From contig JAPSFS010000003.1 of assembly GCA_035063785.1 (NCBI GenBank), forward strand, positions 1-64,000: 64,000 bases of DNA. Direction: 5' to 3'. Of the stretch, positions 44,473 through 52,693 are shown one piece after another. The DNA is from Comamonas_C sp026954015 (GTDB lineage Bacteria > Pseudomonadota > Gammaproteobacteria > Burkholderiales > Burkholderiaceae_C). Position numbers and translations under genes: made by a program. The number at the start of each line of letters is the position of its first letter. Position 1 is the first letter of the stretch. The notes below the pieces were generated by a model that saw only the letters and a list, made by a program, of their open reading frames with translations, did not search any database and was not told the DNA's origin.

Positions 44473-45900
44473 ATGGACCTCCTCCCCGTCATCATGGCCG
44501 GTGGCTCGGGCACCCGCCTGTGGCCGCTGTCGCGCCAGCACTACCCCAAGCAGTTCCTCGCGCTCGTGCCCGGCGAGCCCACGCTGCTGCAGGCCACGGT
44601 GGCCCGCGCGCAGGCCCTGGGCGGCGGCGCGCCGCTGCTGCTGTGCAACGAGGCGCACCGCTTTCTCGTCGCCGAACAACTGCGCGCGATGGGCTGCGAG
44701 GGCGCGACCATCGTGCTCGAACCCGAGGGGCGCAACACCGCGCCCGCGATCGCGCTCGCGGCGCTGCAGGCCACGCAGGGCGGCGCCGACGCGCTGCTGC
44801 TCGTGCTCTCGGCCGACCACCACATTCCCGACACGGCCGCGTTCGAGCGCTGCATCCGCGCGGCGCTGCCGCTGGCCGAAAGCGGCAAGCTCGTCACCTG
44901 CGGCGTCGTGCCCACGCGCGCCGAAACCGGCTACGGCTACATCGAACGCGGCGCGGCGCTGGCGGGCGGCTTTGCGATCCAGCGCTTCGTCGAAAAGCCC
45001 GACGCCGCGACCGCCCGGAGCTACCTCGACAGCGGCCGCTTCTTCTGGAACAGCGGCATCTTCGTCTTCCAGGCGAGCCGCTACCTGCGGGAGCTCGAGC
45101 GATTCGCGCCCGCCATCGTCGCGGCCTGCCGCGCGGCGGTGGACGGCGCGCAGCGCGACCTCACCTTCCTGCGCGTGGACGCCGAGGCCTTCAAGGCGAG
45201 CCCCTCCGACTCCATCGACTACGCGGTGATGGAGAAAACCGGCGACGGCGTCGTCGTGCCGCTCGACGCGCGCTGGAGCGACCTGGGTTCGTGGTCCGCG
45301 CTGTGGGACGTGGCCGACAGGGACGCCGACGGCAACGTGCTCAGCGGCGATGTGCTCACGCAGGCCAGCCGTGGCAGCTACGTGCGCAGCACGAGCCGGC
45401 TCGTCGCGACCGTCGGCGTCGAGAACCTCGTCATCGTCGAAACCAAGGACGCGGTGCTCGTCGCGCGCAAGGACGCGGTGCAGGACGTGAAGACCATCGT
45501 CAACCAGCTCGACGCCGCCGGGCGGCGCGAGCACATCGACCACCGCGAAACCTACCGCCCCTGGGGCAAGTACGACAGCGTGGACAGCGGCGCGCGCTAC
45601 CAGGTCAAGCGCATCACCGTGAAGCCCGGCGCCAAGCTCTCCACGCAGATGCACCACCACCGCGCCGAGCACTGGGTGGTGGTGCGCGGCACCGCGCGCA
45701 TCACCAACGGCGACCAGACCTATCTGCTCACCGAAAACCAGTCCACCTACATCCCGCTCGGACAGGTGCACGCGCTGGAGAACCCCGGCCGCATCGACCT
45801 GGAGCTGATCGAGGTGCAGTCCGGCGCCTACCTGGGCGAGGACGACATCGTGCGCCTGGCCGACCAGTACGGACGCGCCGCCTCCAACACCCCCCGATGA
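44473..45900 (+). CDS. manC: Mannose-1-phosphate guanylyltransferase / mannose-6-phosphate isomerase
   Basis: This 475-aa bifunctional type II PMI/GMP makes GDP-mannose for surface polysaccharides. The N-terminal nucleotidyltransferase shows PVIMAGGSGTRLWPLSR, YPKQFL and FVEKPDAATA. The C-terminal cupin isomerase shows YRPWGKYDSVDSGARYQVK, KPGAKLSTQMHHHRAEHWVV and the metal-site histidines in MHHH. The length matches AlgA/CpsB/ManC. It overlaps galE by 4 nt, so the two sugar-nucleotide genes are coupled. Confidence 0.94.
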   Translation: MDLLPVIMAGGSGTRLWPLSRQHYPKQFLALVPGEPTLLQATVARAQALGGGAPLLLCNEAHRFLVAEQLRAMGCEGATIVLEPEGRNTAPAIALAALQATQGGADALLLVLSADHHIPDTAAFERCIRAALPLAESGKLVTCGVVPTRAETGYGYIERGAALAGGFAIQRFVEKPDAATARSYLDSGRFFWNSGIFVFQASRYLRELERFAPAIVAACRAAVDGAQRDLTFLRVDAEAFKASPSDSIDYAVMEKTGDGVVVPLDARWSDLGSWSALWDVADRDADGNVLSGDVLTQASRGSYVRSTSRLVATVGVENLVIVETKDAVLVARKDAVQDVKTIVNQLDAAGRREHIDHRETYRPWGKYDSVDSGARYQVKRITVKPGAKLSTQMHHHRAEHWVVVRGTARITNGDQTYLLTENQSTYIPLGQVHALENPGRIDLELIEVQSGAYLGEDDIVRLADQYGRAASNTPR

Positions 45901-46880
45901 CCACGCCAGCGCCCCACGTCCTCGTCTGCGGCGGCGCCGGCTACATCGGCTCGCACATGTGCAAGCGCCTGGCGCGGGCCGGGTGCGTGCCCGTCACCTT
46001 CGACAACCTCTCCACGGGCCACCGCGCGGCGGTGCAGTGGGGGCCGCTCGAAGTCGGCGACCTGCTGCGCCCCGGCGACCTGCGCGCGGTCCTGGCGCGC
46101 TACCCCATCACCGCCGCGCTGCACTTCGCCGCGCGCTCGCTTGTGGGCGAATCGGTGCGCGAACCTGCGCTGTACCTGCGGGGCAACGTCACCGGCACGC
46201 TCAACCTGCTCGATGCGATGCGCAGCGCAGGCGTGATGCGGCTCGTGTTCTCCTCGACCGCCGCGGTCTACGGCAACCCCATCACGACCCCCATCGACGA
46301 GACGCACCCCGCGCAGCCGATCAACCCCTACGGCCTGAGCAAGTGGCTCGCCGAGCAGCAGATCCAGGCGTATTGCGACGCCTACGGCCTGCGCGCGGTG
46401 TGCCTGCGCTACTTCAACGCCGCGGGCGCCGATGCCGACGCCGAAACCGGCGAGGCGCACGAGCCCGAGACGCACCTGATCCCGAACATCATCCGTGCCG
46501 CGCTCGACCCGGCGGCAGGGCCGGTCAAGCTCTTCGGCGACGACTACCCCACGCCCGACGGCACCTGCGTGCGCGACTACATCCACGTCGAAGACCTGGC
46601 CGAGGCGCACCTGCTGGCGCTGCGCTACATGGACGCGCACGAGGGGCGCCACGTGTTCAACCTCGGCGTCGGCCAGGGCTACTCGGTGGCGCAGGTTTTG
46701 GCGCAGTGCCGCGCGCTGTGCGACGGCGCGCCCGCATCCGAAATCCACCCACGCCGCGCGGGCGACCCGGCCACGCTCGTCGCGAGCGCGGCGCGCGCGC
46801 ACCAGGAACTTGGCTGGCAGCCGCGCCACGATCTCGCGAGCATCCTCGCCAGTGCCCTGCGCTGGCACCAGCGCGCGTAG
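45897..46880 (+). CDS. galE: UDP-glucose 4-epimerase
   Basis: This 327-aa short-chain dehydrogenase-fold enzyme interconverts UDP-glucose and UDP-galactose. The NAD site is VLVCGGAGYIGSHMCKRLAR. Catalytic Ser and Tyr-x3-Lys are in VFSSTAAVYGNP and NPYGLSKWLAE. Substrate segment: CLRYFNAAGADADAETGEAH. It starts ATGA overlapping the manC stop. With manC it points to exopolysaccharide or LPS sugar supply, although no glycosyltransferases are adjacent. Confidence 0.92.
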   Translation: MTTPAPHVLVCGGAGYIGSHMCKRLARAGCVPVTFDNLSTGHRAAVQWGPLEVGDLLRPGDLRAVLARYPITAALHFAARSLVGESVREPALYLRGNVTGTLNLLDAMRSAGVMRLVFSSTAAVYGNPITTPIDETHPAQPINPYGLSKWLAEQQIQAYCDAYGLRAVCLRYFNAAGADADAETGEAHEPETHLIPNIIRAALDPAAGPVKLFGDDYPTPDGTCVRDYIHVEDLAEAHLLALRYMDAHEGRHVFNLGVGQGYSVAQVLAQCRALCDGAPASEIHPRRAGDPATLVASAARAHQELGWQPRHDLASILASALRWHQRA

Positions 46881-46893
46881 CCCGTCCGTCTGC

Positions 46894-47694
46894 CTACCGG
46901 CAGATCTGCGGCGGCGTATCGCCCCAGGCGATGCCGAGCGCATCCAGCTGCTCGCGCAGCCGCGTGTCGGTCGCGGGCAGGCGCAGCACATAGCTGAGCT
47001 GGCCGTTGCGCTCGCGCACCACGTGCGCGGTGCGCACGCCGCGCGTCGCCAGTTCAGCCAGGCCACGCTGCGCCGCTTCCTCGCTCGAAAACCGCCCCAG
47101 CGAAAGCCCCGGCTCCAGGGCCGCGGCAGGCCGATCGAACGACACCTGCAGCGCTCGCAGTTCCGCGCGCTTGCGCGCGACGGCTTCTTCGTCGGCGAGC
47201 GGGCCGATATAGACCATCCAGCGCGCCGAGGCTTCAACGGGTTCAAGATGCCAGCTGTCCGGCGGCAGCGGCGCCAGCTGCACGCGCAAGGCGTCGGCAC
47301 GCGCTTCGTCCCAGGGTCCGGCCTGCAGGCACTGTGTGGCCTGTGCGACCCCGCCCGGGGGCGCGGCGGGCGCAGGGACAGACACGGTGGGGACCGCGGG
47401 CGCCGGTGCCGGTGCCGGTGCCGACTGCGTGATGGCGGCCCCGGGCGCCACGGAGCCCTTGGGCAGCACCTGCAGCCGCTCGGGTGCAATCTGCCGTGCG
47501 ACGCGCTCGGGTTCAGACACGCTCTGCGGCGCCAGGCCCCACGCCGCCAGCCAGCCACCGGCCCAGCCGTAGTACGCCAGGTTGGCAAGCAACAACAGCA
47601 AAGCGGCCAGACGCAGCACCGTACCGGCCTCAGAACCCGGGGTTGCACCCGACCTGTCCGGGCGGGTCGCCAGCGCAGGCGCTTGCAACGACAA
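46894..47694 (-). CDS. SPOR-domain inner-membrane protein
   Basis: This 266-aa protein has one transmembrane helix (VLRLAALLLLLANLAYYGWAG without interruption, about 25-46), a Pro/Ala-rich periplasmic linker (about 95-130) and a C-terminal peptidoglycan-binding SPOR-like repeat (RWMVYIGPLADEEAVARKR; LSLGRFSSEEAAQRGLAEL). Such proteins localise to septal denuded glycan. Specific role unknown. It lies next to birA on the same strand. Confidence 0.78.
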   Translation of the reverse strand: MSLQAPALATRPDRSGATPGSEAGTVLRLAALLLLLANLAYYGWAGGWLAAWGLAPQSVSEPERVARQIAPERLQVLPKGSVAPGAAITQSAPAPAPAPAVPTVSVPAPAAPPGGVAQATQCLQAGPWDEARADALRVQLAPLPPDSWHLEPVEASARWMVYIGPLADEEAVARKRAELRALQVSFDRPAAALEPGLSLGRFSSEEAAQRGLAELATRGVRTAHVVRERNGQLSYVLRLPATDTRLREQLDALGIAWGDTPPQICR

Positions 47695-47746
47695 GCGGGC
47701 AGGTAGCGGCGCAACGATGGGGCATGCCGGGGTCTCTCAAACGCGC

Positions 47747-48550
47747 TCAGTGCGCGGCGGCCGCGGGCCGCACGCTCACCTCGGAACTCGTGATGCGCTG
47801 CAGGCCGCGCGCCGTCTGCACGCGCAGCGCGCCATCGTCGTCCACGCCGCGCGCCACACCTTCCTCGCCGGTGCTCAGCGTGACCGCGCGGCCTTCCAGG
47901 TAGTCGCGCCGGGCATAGCGCGGCTGAAACGGCGCGAAGCCCGATTCGGCGAACCCGAGCAGGGTGCGCACCAGCGCCGGCACCATGCGTTCGAGCGCCG
48001 CGGGGCCGTCCATCCGCGGATCGACATCTTCCAGGCACGCTGCGGGGCTGCGCAGGCCATCGGGCGGCGGCAGGCGCAGATTCAGGCCGACGCCGACAAC
48101 GACGCAGCGCGACGCCAACGGCCCGGCCATCTCCGCCGTCTCGATCAGGATGCCCGCGAGCTTGCGCCCGTCCGCGAGCCACAGGTCGTTGGGCCATTTG
48201 AGCTCCACGCGCGCCGCGCTGCTGCCAGGCGCGGGCCGCTGCGGTTGCAGGCTCTCGGCCAGGCCCACGCCCACCGCGAGTGACAGCCCCGACCAGTCGC
48301 GCGGCGCGTACGGCAGTCCGAGCGACACCGCGAGCGCGTCGCCCGCGCCGCTGTACCAGCTACGCCCCAGGCGCCCGCGCCCGGCGGTCTGCTCCTCGGC
48401 CACGATGAGCGTGGGCGCCAGCGGCCCCCGACGCGCGCGGCGCAGCAGCTCGGTGTTGCTCGAATCGATCGTGGGCCACACCTCGATCGCCAGACCCGGC
48501 AGCAGGGGCGTGAGCGCCTCGCGCAGCCGCTGCACCGGCCAGGCCATCAT
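47747..48550 (-). CDS. birA: Biotin-[acetyl-CoA-carboxylase] ligase (BirA catalytic type)
   Basis: This 267-aa enzyme activates biotin and attaches it to carboxylase subunits. The biotin-binding segment is EEQTAGRGRLGRSWYSG, followed by ELKWPNDLWLADGRKLAGIL with the catalytic lysine region and a C-terminal SH3-like domain. The N-terminal repressor HTH of E. coli BirA is missing, so this is a ligase only. The start (MMAWPVQRLREAL) overlaps the SET gene stop as ATGA, indicating coupled translation. Confidence 0.93.
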   Translation of the reverse strand: MMAWPVQRLREALTPLLPGLAIEVWPTIDSSNTELLRRARRGPLAPTLIVAEEQTAGRGRLGRSWYSGAGDALAVSLGLPYAPRDWSGLSLAVGVGLAESLQPQRPAPGSSAARVELKWPNDLWLADGRKLAGILIETAEMAGPLASRCVVVGVGLNLRLPPPDGLRSPAACLEDVDPRMDGPAALERMVPALVRTLLGFAESGFAPFQPRYARRDYLEGRAVTLSTGEEGVARGVDDDGALRVQTARGLQRITSSEVSVRPAAAAH

Positions 48551-49065
48551 GCGCCGCGGCCCTTGCGCTGGGGCACCACGGGCCGCCAGCCGCGCTTGGG
48601 CGCGAGCATGGTGCCGCGGCATTGCCGGCTGCCGCAACGGCAGGCGTATTCGGCCTTGAGCTTCTTCGTGTAGCGCTCGTCGATGACGAGGCCATAGTCG
48701 TAGTTCAGCTCCTCGCCCGCCGCGATGCCGCGCAGCGCGGTGATGAAGATGCGACCGTCCACTTCGTCGGCCCAGCAGTTGGGCGCGCACGAGTGGTTGA
48801 TCCAGCGCGCGGCGTTGCCGCCCACGTTGGCGTCGATCACATGGTCTTCGTCGACGTGAAAATAGAAGGTGTGGTTGGGGTCGCTCGGGTCGTGCGGGTG
48901 GCGCCGCTGCGCCTCGTCCCAGGAGATGACCTCGCCCACGTATTCAATGACCACTTCGCCCTCGGCGATGGGCTGCAGCGCAAACACCCCCTTGCCGTGC
49001 ACACCCGAGCGGCGCACCTGGATGCGCCTGCCACGCGGCGCTGTGGGACGGGTGGAGGGGGCCAT
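48547..49065 (-). CDS. SET-domain protein lysine methyltransferase
   Basis: This 172-aa protein is almost only a SET domain. It contains RRSGVHGKGVFALQPIAEGE (SAM site), RWINHSCAPNCWADEV (NHS pseudoknot) and GEELNYDYGLVIDERYTKK (catalytic Tyr region). A post-SET motif CRCGSRQCRG can bind zinc with the NHSC cysteine. Start MAPSTRPTAPRGRRI at 49065 chosen; the longer frame adds 28 unlikely residues. Protein target unknown. It overlaps birA by 4 nt. Confidence 0.88.
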   Translation of the reverse strand: MAPSTRPTAPRGRRIQVRRSGVHGKGVFALQPIAEGEVVIEYVGEVISWDEAQRRHPHDPSDPNHTFYFHVDEDHVIDANVGGNAARWINHSCAPNCWADEVDGRIFITALRGIAAGEELNYDYGLVIDERYTKKLKAEYACRCGSRQCRGTMLAPKRGWRPVVPQRKGRGA

Positions 49066-49154
49066 GCTGAAAATCTCTGCTACCTTGTATGCATACACAC
49101 CTGCGCGCGCGTGCGCGTGGGACCACACATTGTAGAAGTGCTTCACCACCCACC

Positions 49155-52070
49155 ATGAGCAAGACTCTCGTCATCGCAGAAAAACCCTCGGTCGCGCAGG
49201 ACATCGTGCGCGCCCTCACCGCCACCACCGGCAAGTTCGACAAGCACGAAGACCATTTCGAAAACGAGCGCTACGTCGTCACCAGCGCCGTCGGCCACCT
49301 GGTCGAGATCCAGGCGCCCGAGGAATTCGACGTCAAGCGCGGCAAATGGAGCTTCGCGCACCTGCCGGTGATCCCGCCGCGCTTCGACCTGAAGCCCGTC
49401 GATAAAACCAAGAGCCGCCTGGCGGCCGTCGTGCGCCTGGCCAAGCGCAAGGACGTGGGCGAACTCATCAACGCCTGCGACGCGGGGCGCGAGGGCGAGC
49501 TGATCTTTCGCCTGATCGAGCAGTACGCCGGCGGCGCCAAGGGCACGCTGGGCAAGCCCATGCGCCGCCTGTGGCTGCAGAGCATGACGCCGCAGGCGAT
49601 CCGCGACGGCTTCGAGAAGCTGCGCAGCGAGCAGCAGATGCAGGGTCTCGCGGACGCCGCGCGCAGCCGCAGCGAGGCCGACTGGCTCGTGGGCATCAAC
49701 GGCACGCGCGCGATGACCGCGTTCAACTCGCAGGGCGGCGGGTTCTTCCTGACCACCGTGGGCCGCGTGCAGACGCCCACGCTCTCGCTCGTCGTCGAGC
49801 GCGAGGAAAAGATCCGCGCCTTCGTGAGCCGCGACTACTGGGAAATCCACGCCACCTTCGGCGCGCAGGCGGGCGAGTACCTGGGCAAGTGGTTCGATCC
49901 GCACTTCAAGAAGGGGGACGACCCCGAGGCCCGCGCCGACCGCGTCTGGAACGCGCAGCAGGCCCGGCAGATCGCCGATGCGGTGCGCGGCAAATCCGCC
50001 ACGGTGACGGAAGAATCCAAGCCCACCACGCAGGCCAGCCCCCTGCTGTTCGATTTGACCAGCCTGCAGCGTGAGGCCAACGGCAAGTTCGGCTTCAGCG
50101 CCAAGACCACGCTGGCGCTCGCGCAGGCGCTCTACGAAAAGCACAAGGCGCTGACCTACCCGCGGACCGACGCGCGCGCGCTGCCCGAGGACTACCTGCC
50201 CACCACGCGCCAGACGCTGGGTATGCTGGCCGACTCGGGCATGGCGCACCTCGCGCCGTTCGCGCGCCAGGCGCTGGACGGCAACTACGTGCGTGCAAGC
50301 CGGCGCATCTTCGACAACGGCAAGATCAGCGACCACTTCGCCATCATTCCGACCACGCAGGCGCCGCACGGCCTCTCGGACGCCGAACAAAAACTCTACG
50401 ACCTGGTTGCGCGCCGCTTCATGGCGGTGTTCTTCCCGAGCGCCGAGTACCAGATCACCACGCGCATCAGCACGGTGGAGCAGCACGCGTTCAAGACCGA
50501 GGGCAAGGTGCTGGTCAAACCCGGCTGGCTCGCCATCTACGGCAAGGAGGCCGCCGCCGAGACCGAGGGCGGCCAAGACGGCAGCAAAAATGGGGAAAGG
50601 GGCCAGCCGCTGGTGGCGGTGCAGCCCGGCGAGCACCCCGTGGCCGAGCACGCCGAGGCCAAGGGCCTTAGAACCAAGCCGCCCGCGCGCTACTCCGAAG
50701 CCACGCTGCTGGGCGCGATGGAAAGCGCCGGCAAGCAGATCGACGACGACGAGCTGCGCGAGGCCATGCAGGAAAAGGGCCTGGGCACGCCGGCCACGCG
50801 CGCCGCCATCATCGAAGGGCTGCTGACCGAAAAATACATGCTGCGCGAAGGCCGAGAGCTCATCCCGACGGCCAAGGCCTTCCAGCTCATGACGCTCTTG
50901 CGCGGGCTGGAGGTGAACGAACTGTGCAAGGCCGAGCTCACCGGCGAATGGGAATACAAGCTCGCGCAGATGGAAAAGGGGCAGCTCTCGCGCGCCGCCT
51001 TCATGCGGCAGATCGCCGACCTGACCGAGCGCATGGTCAAGAAGGCCAAGGAATACGACCGCGACACCATCCCCGGCGACTACGCGACGCTTGCCAGCCC
51101 CTGCCCCAACTGCGGCGGCGTGGTGAAGGAAAACTACCGCAGGTATGCCTGCACCGGCAAGAACGGTGGTGAAGGCTGCGGCTTCTCGTTCGGCAAATCC
51201 CCGGCGGGACGCACCTTCGAGGTGGCCGAGGCCGAGCAGCTCTTGCGAGAGCGGCGCATCGGCCCGCTCTCGGGCTTTCGCTCCAAGGCCGGCTGGCCCT
51301 TCACCGCCGAGATCGCCATCGTCCAGGACGACGAGGCGCCGGGCCGCTACAAGCTCGAATTCGACTTTGGCGACGACAAGGACAGCGAGGAAACCGGAGA
51401 GCTCGTGGAGTTCACCGACGCGGCCCTCGGCGCCTGCCCCGCCTGTGGCGGCGAGGTACACGAGCACGGCAGCAACTACGTCTGCGCGCGCGCCGTGCCC
51501 ACCGCCGCACAGCCCGTGCCTTCGTGCACGTTCAAGAGCGGCAAGATCATCCTGCAGCAGCCCATCGAGCGCGCGCAGATGCAAAAACTGCTGGCGAGCG
51601 GCAAGACCGACGTACTCGACAAATTCATCTCCAACCGCACGCGCCGCCCCTTCAAGGCGCGCCTGGCGTGGGACGCGGCCGCCGGCAAGGTCAACTTCGA
51701 GTTCGAGCCGCGCGAGAGCAAATACCCGCCGCGCAAGGCTGCCGCTACAAAAACGAGTGCTGCTCGCGCAGGTGGGACAAGCGCTGCAGCCAAAAAACCT
51801 TCCAAGCCTGCGGCCAAGAAGGCCCCGCGCAAGACCACCGCCGCCAGCGGCAAGACGCCCAGCGCGCAGCTCGCCGCCGTCATCGGCCCCGACGCCGTGA
51901 GCCGCCCCGAGGCCGTGAAAAAGCTCTGGGAATACATCCGCGCCCACGGCCTGCAGGACCCGCAGGACAGGCGCCAGATCGTCGCCGACGACCGGCTGCA
52001 CGCCGTCTTCGGCAAGGACCGTGCGGGCATGTTCGAGCTCGCGGGCATCCTCGGCCAGCATCTGGCCTGA
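49155..52070 (+). CDS. topB: DNA topoisomerase III with C-terminal SWIB domain
   Basis: This 971-aa type IA topoisomerase has a Toprim domain (TLVIAEKPSVAQDIVRAL; CDAGREGELIF) and catalytic Y335 (ALTYPRTDARALPEDY). It has zinc-ribbon repeats CPNCGGVVKE and CPACGGEVHE, then a Lys/Ala-rich linker (about 860-900). The C-terminal SWIB/MDM2-type domain has SRPEAVKKLWEYIRAHGLQD, RRQIVADDRLHAVFGKD and GMFELAGILGQHL. The start MSKTLVIAEKPS at 49155 is unambiguous. The linker contains an in-frame family A repeat (51746-51790). Confidence 0.93.
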   Translation: MSKTLVIAEKPSVAQDIVRALTATTGKFDKHEDHFENERYVVTSAVGHLVEIQAPEEFDVKRGKWSFAHLPVIPPRFDLKPVDKTKSRLAAVVRLAKRKDVGELINACDAGREGELIFRLIEQYAGGAKGTLGKPMRRLWLQSMTPQAIRDGFEKLRSEQQMQGLADAARSRSEADWLVGINGTRAMTAFNSQGGGFFLTTVGRVQTPTLSLVVEREEKIRAFVSRDYWEIHATFGAQAGEYLGKWFDPHFKKGDDPEARADRVWNAQQARQIADAVRGKSATVTEESKPTTQASPLLFDLTSLQREANGKFGFSAKTTLALAQALYEKHKALTYPRTDARALPEDYLPTTRQTLGMLADSGMAHLAPFARQALDGNYVRASRRIFDNGKISDHFAIIPTTQAPHGLSDAEQKLYDLVARRFMAVFFPSAEYQITTRISTVEQHAFKTEGKVLVKPGWLAIYGKEAAAETEGGQDGSKNGERGQPLVAVQPGEHPVAEHAEAKGLRTKPPARYSEATLLGAMESAGKQIDDDELREAMQEKGLGTPATRAAIIEGLLTEKYMLREGRELIPTAKAFQLMTLLRGLEVNELCKAELTGEWEYKLAQMEKGQLSRAAFMRQIADLTERMVKKAKEYDRDTIPGDYATLASPCPNCGGVVKENYRRYACTGKNGGEGCGFSFGKSPAGRTFEVAEAEQLLRERRIGPLSGFRSKAGWPFTAEIAIVQDDEAPGRYKLEFDFGDDKDSEETGELVEFTDAALGACPACGGEVHEHGSNYVCARAVPTAAQPVPSCTFKSGKIILQQPIERAQMQKLLASGKTDVLDKFISNRTRRPFKARLAWDAAAGKVNFEFEPRESKYPPRKAAATKTSAARAGGTSAAAKKPSKPAAKKAPRKTTAASGKTPSAQLAAVIGPDAVSRPEAVKKLWEYIRAHGLQDPQDRRQIVADDRLHAVFGKDRAGMFELAGILGQHLA
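51746..51790. repeat. Family A element inside the topB linker (copy 8)
   Basis: AAAAACGAGTGCTGCTCGCG, then CAGGTGGGACAAGCGCTGCA. About 24 of 28 core bases match copy 3. It is in frame in the Lys/Ala-rich linker of topoisomerase III and encodes KTSAARAGGTSAAAK. A flexible linker is a place where such an insertion could be tolerated. Confidence 0.65.
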
Positions 52071-52076
52071 CGCACC

Positions 52077-52418
52077 ATGCTCAGCCGCGGCGAGCGCATC
52101 ACCTGGGCCGTGGTGGCCGCCGCCATCCTCGCGGGCGCCGCCTTTGCGTGGATCACGCGCGACGACTGGCTGCCCGAGGCCGGGCCGTGGCTGCACCAGC
52201 TCTGGCGCAAGAGCACCCGCCCCGGCCCCGACACCCTGCCACCGGGCAAGCGCCCGGCGCAATCGGCCAATGCCGCCAAGGGCGATGCCGCTCCACCACC
52301 CCCGCCCCCGCGCAAATGCGTCACGACCGACGGGCGCGTGACCTACACCAATGCGGCCTGCCCCAAGGGGATGCGTGAACAGGCGATGGATGGGGCGGTG
52401 AGCGTGTTGCCGCAATGA
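52077..52418 (+). CDS. DUF4124-like small membrane-anchored protein
   Basis: This 113-aa protein has an N-terminal membrane helix (ITWAVVAAAILAGAAFAW), a proline-rich spacer and a C-terminal RKCVTTDGRVTYTNAACP segment typical of DUF4124, with two cysteines that probably form a disulfide in the periplasm. It starts 6 bp after topB. Function unknown. Confidence 0.78.
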   Translation: MLSRGERITWAVVAAAILAGAAFAWITRDDWLPEAGPWLHQLWRKSTRPGPDTLPPGKRPAQSANAAKGDAAPPPPPPRKCVTTDGRVTYTNAACPKGMREQAMDGAVSVLPQ

Positions 52419-52693
52419 TGGAAGACGCGTGAAGTGGCTGACTGCGGCCAACAGCAGCCGTTACCGGCTGCCACCGCCTGAAAGCCGGAACAGCGCCTGC
52501 ATCCCCCCGCACCGCGGCGCATACGGCACGCGCCCCCGTGGCAAGATAAGTTCAGCAATATCCGCGGGGGCGGCGACCCACCTGGTTCAGCGCCCGCGGC
52601 ACAGGCACGTCGCGCCAGAGGGTGGCGACGCGCACGGATGAACCGACCGGCAGCGTCTGCCGGCATTTGGGAGAGAGGCAAAGCAGGCACGCC

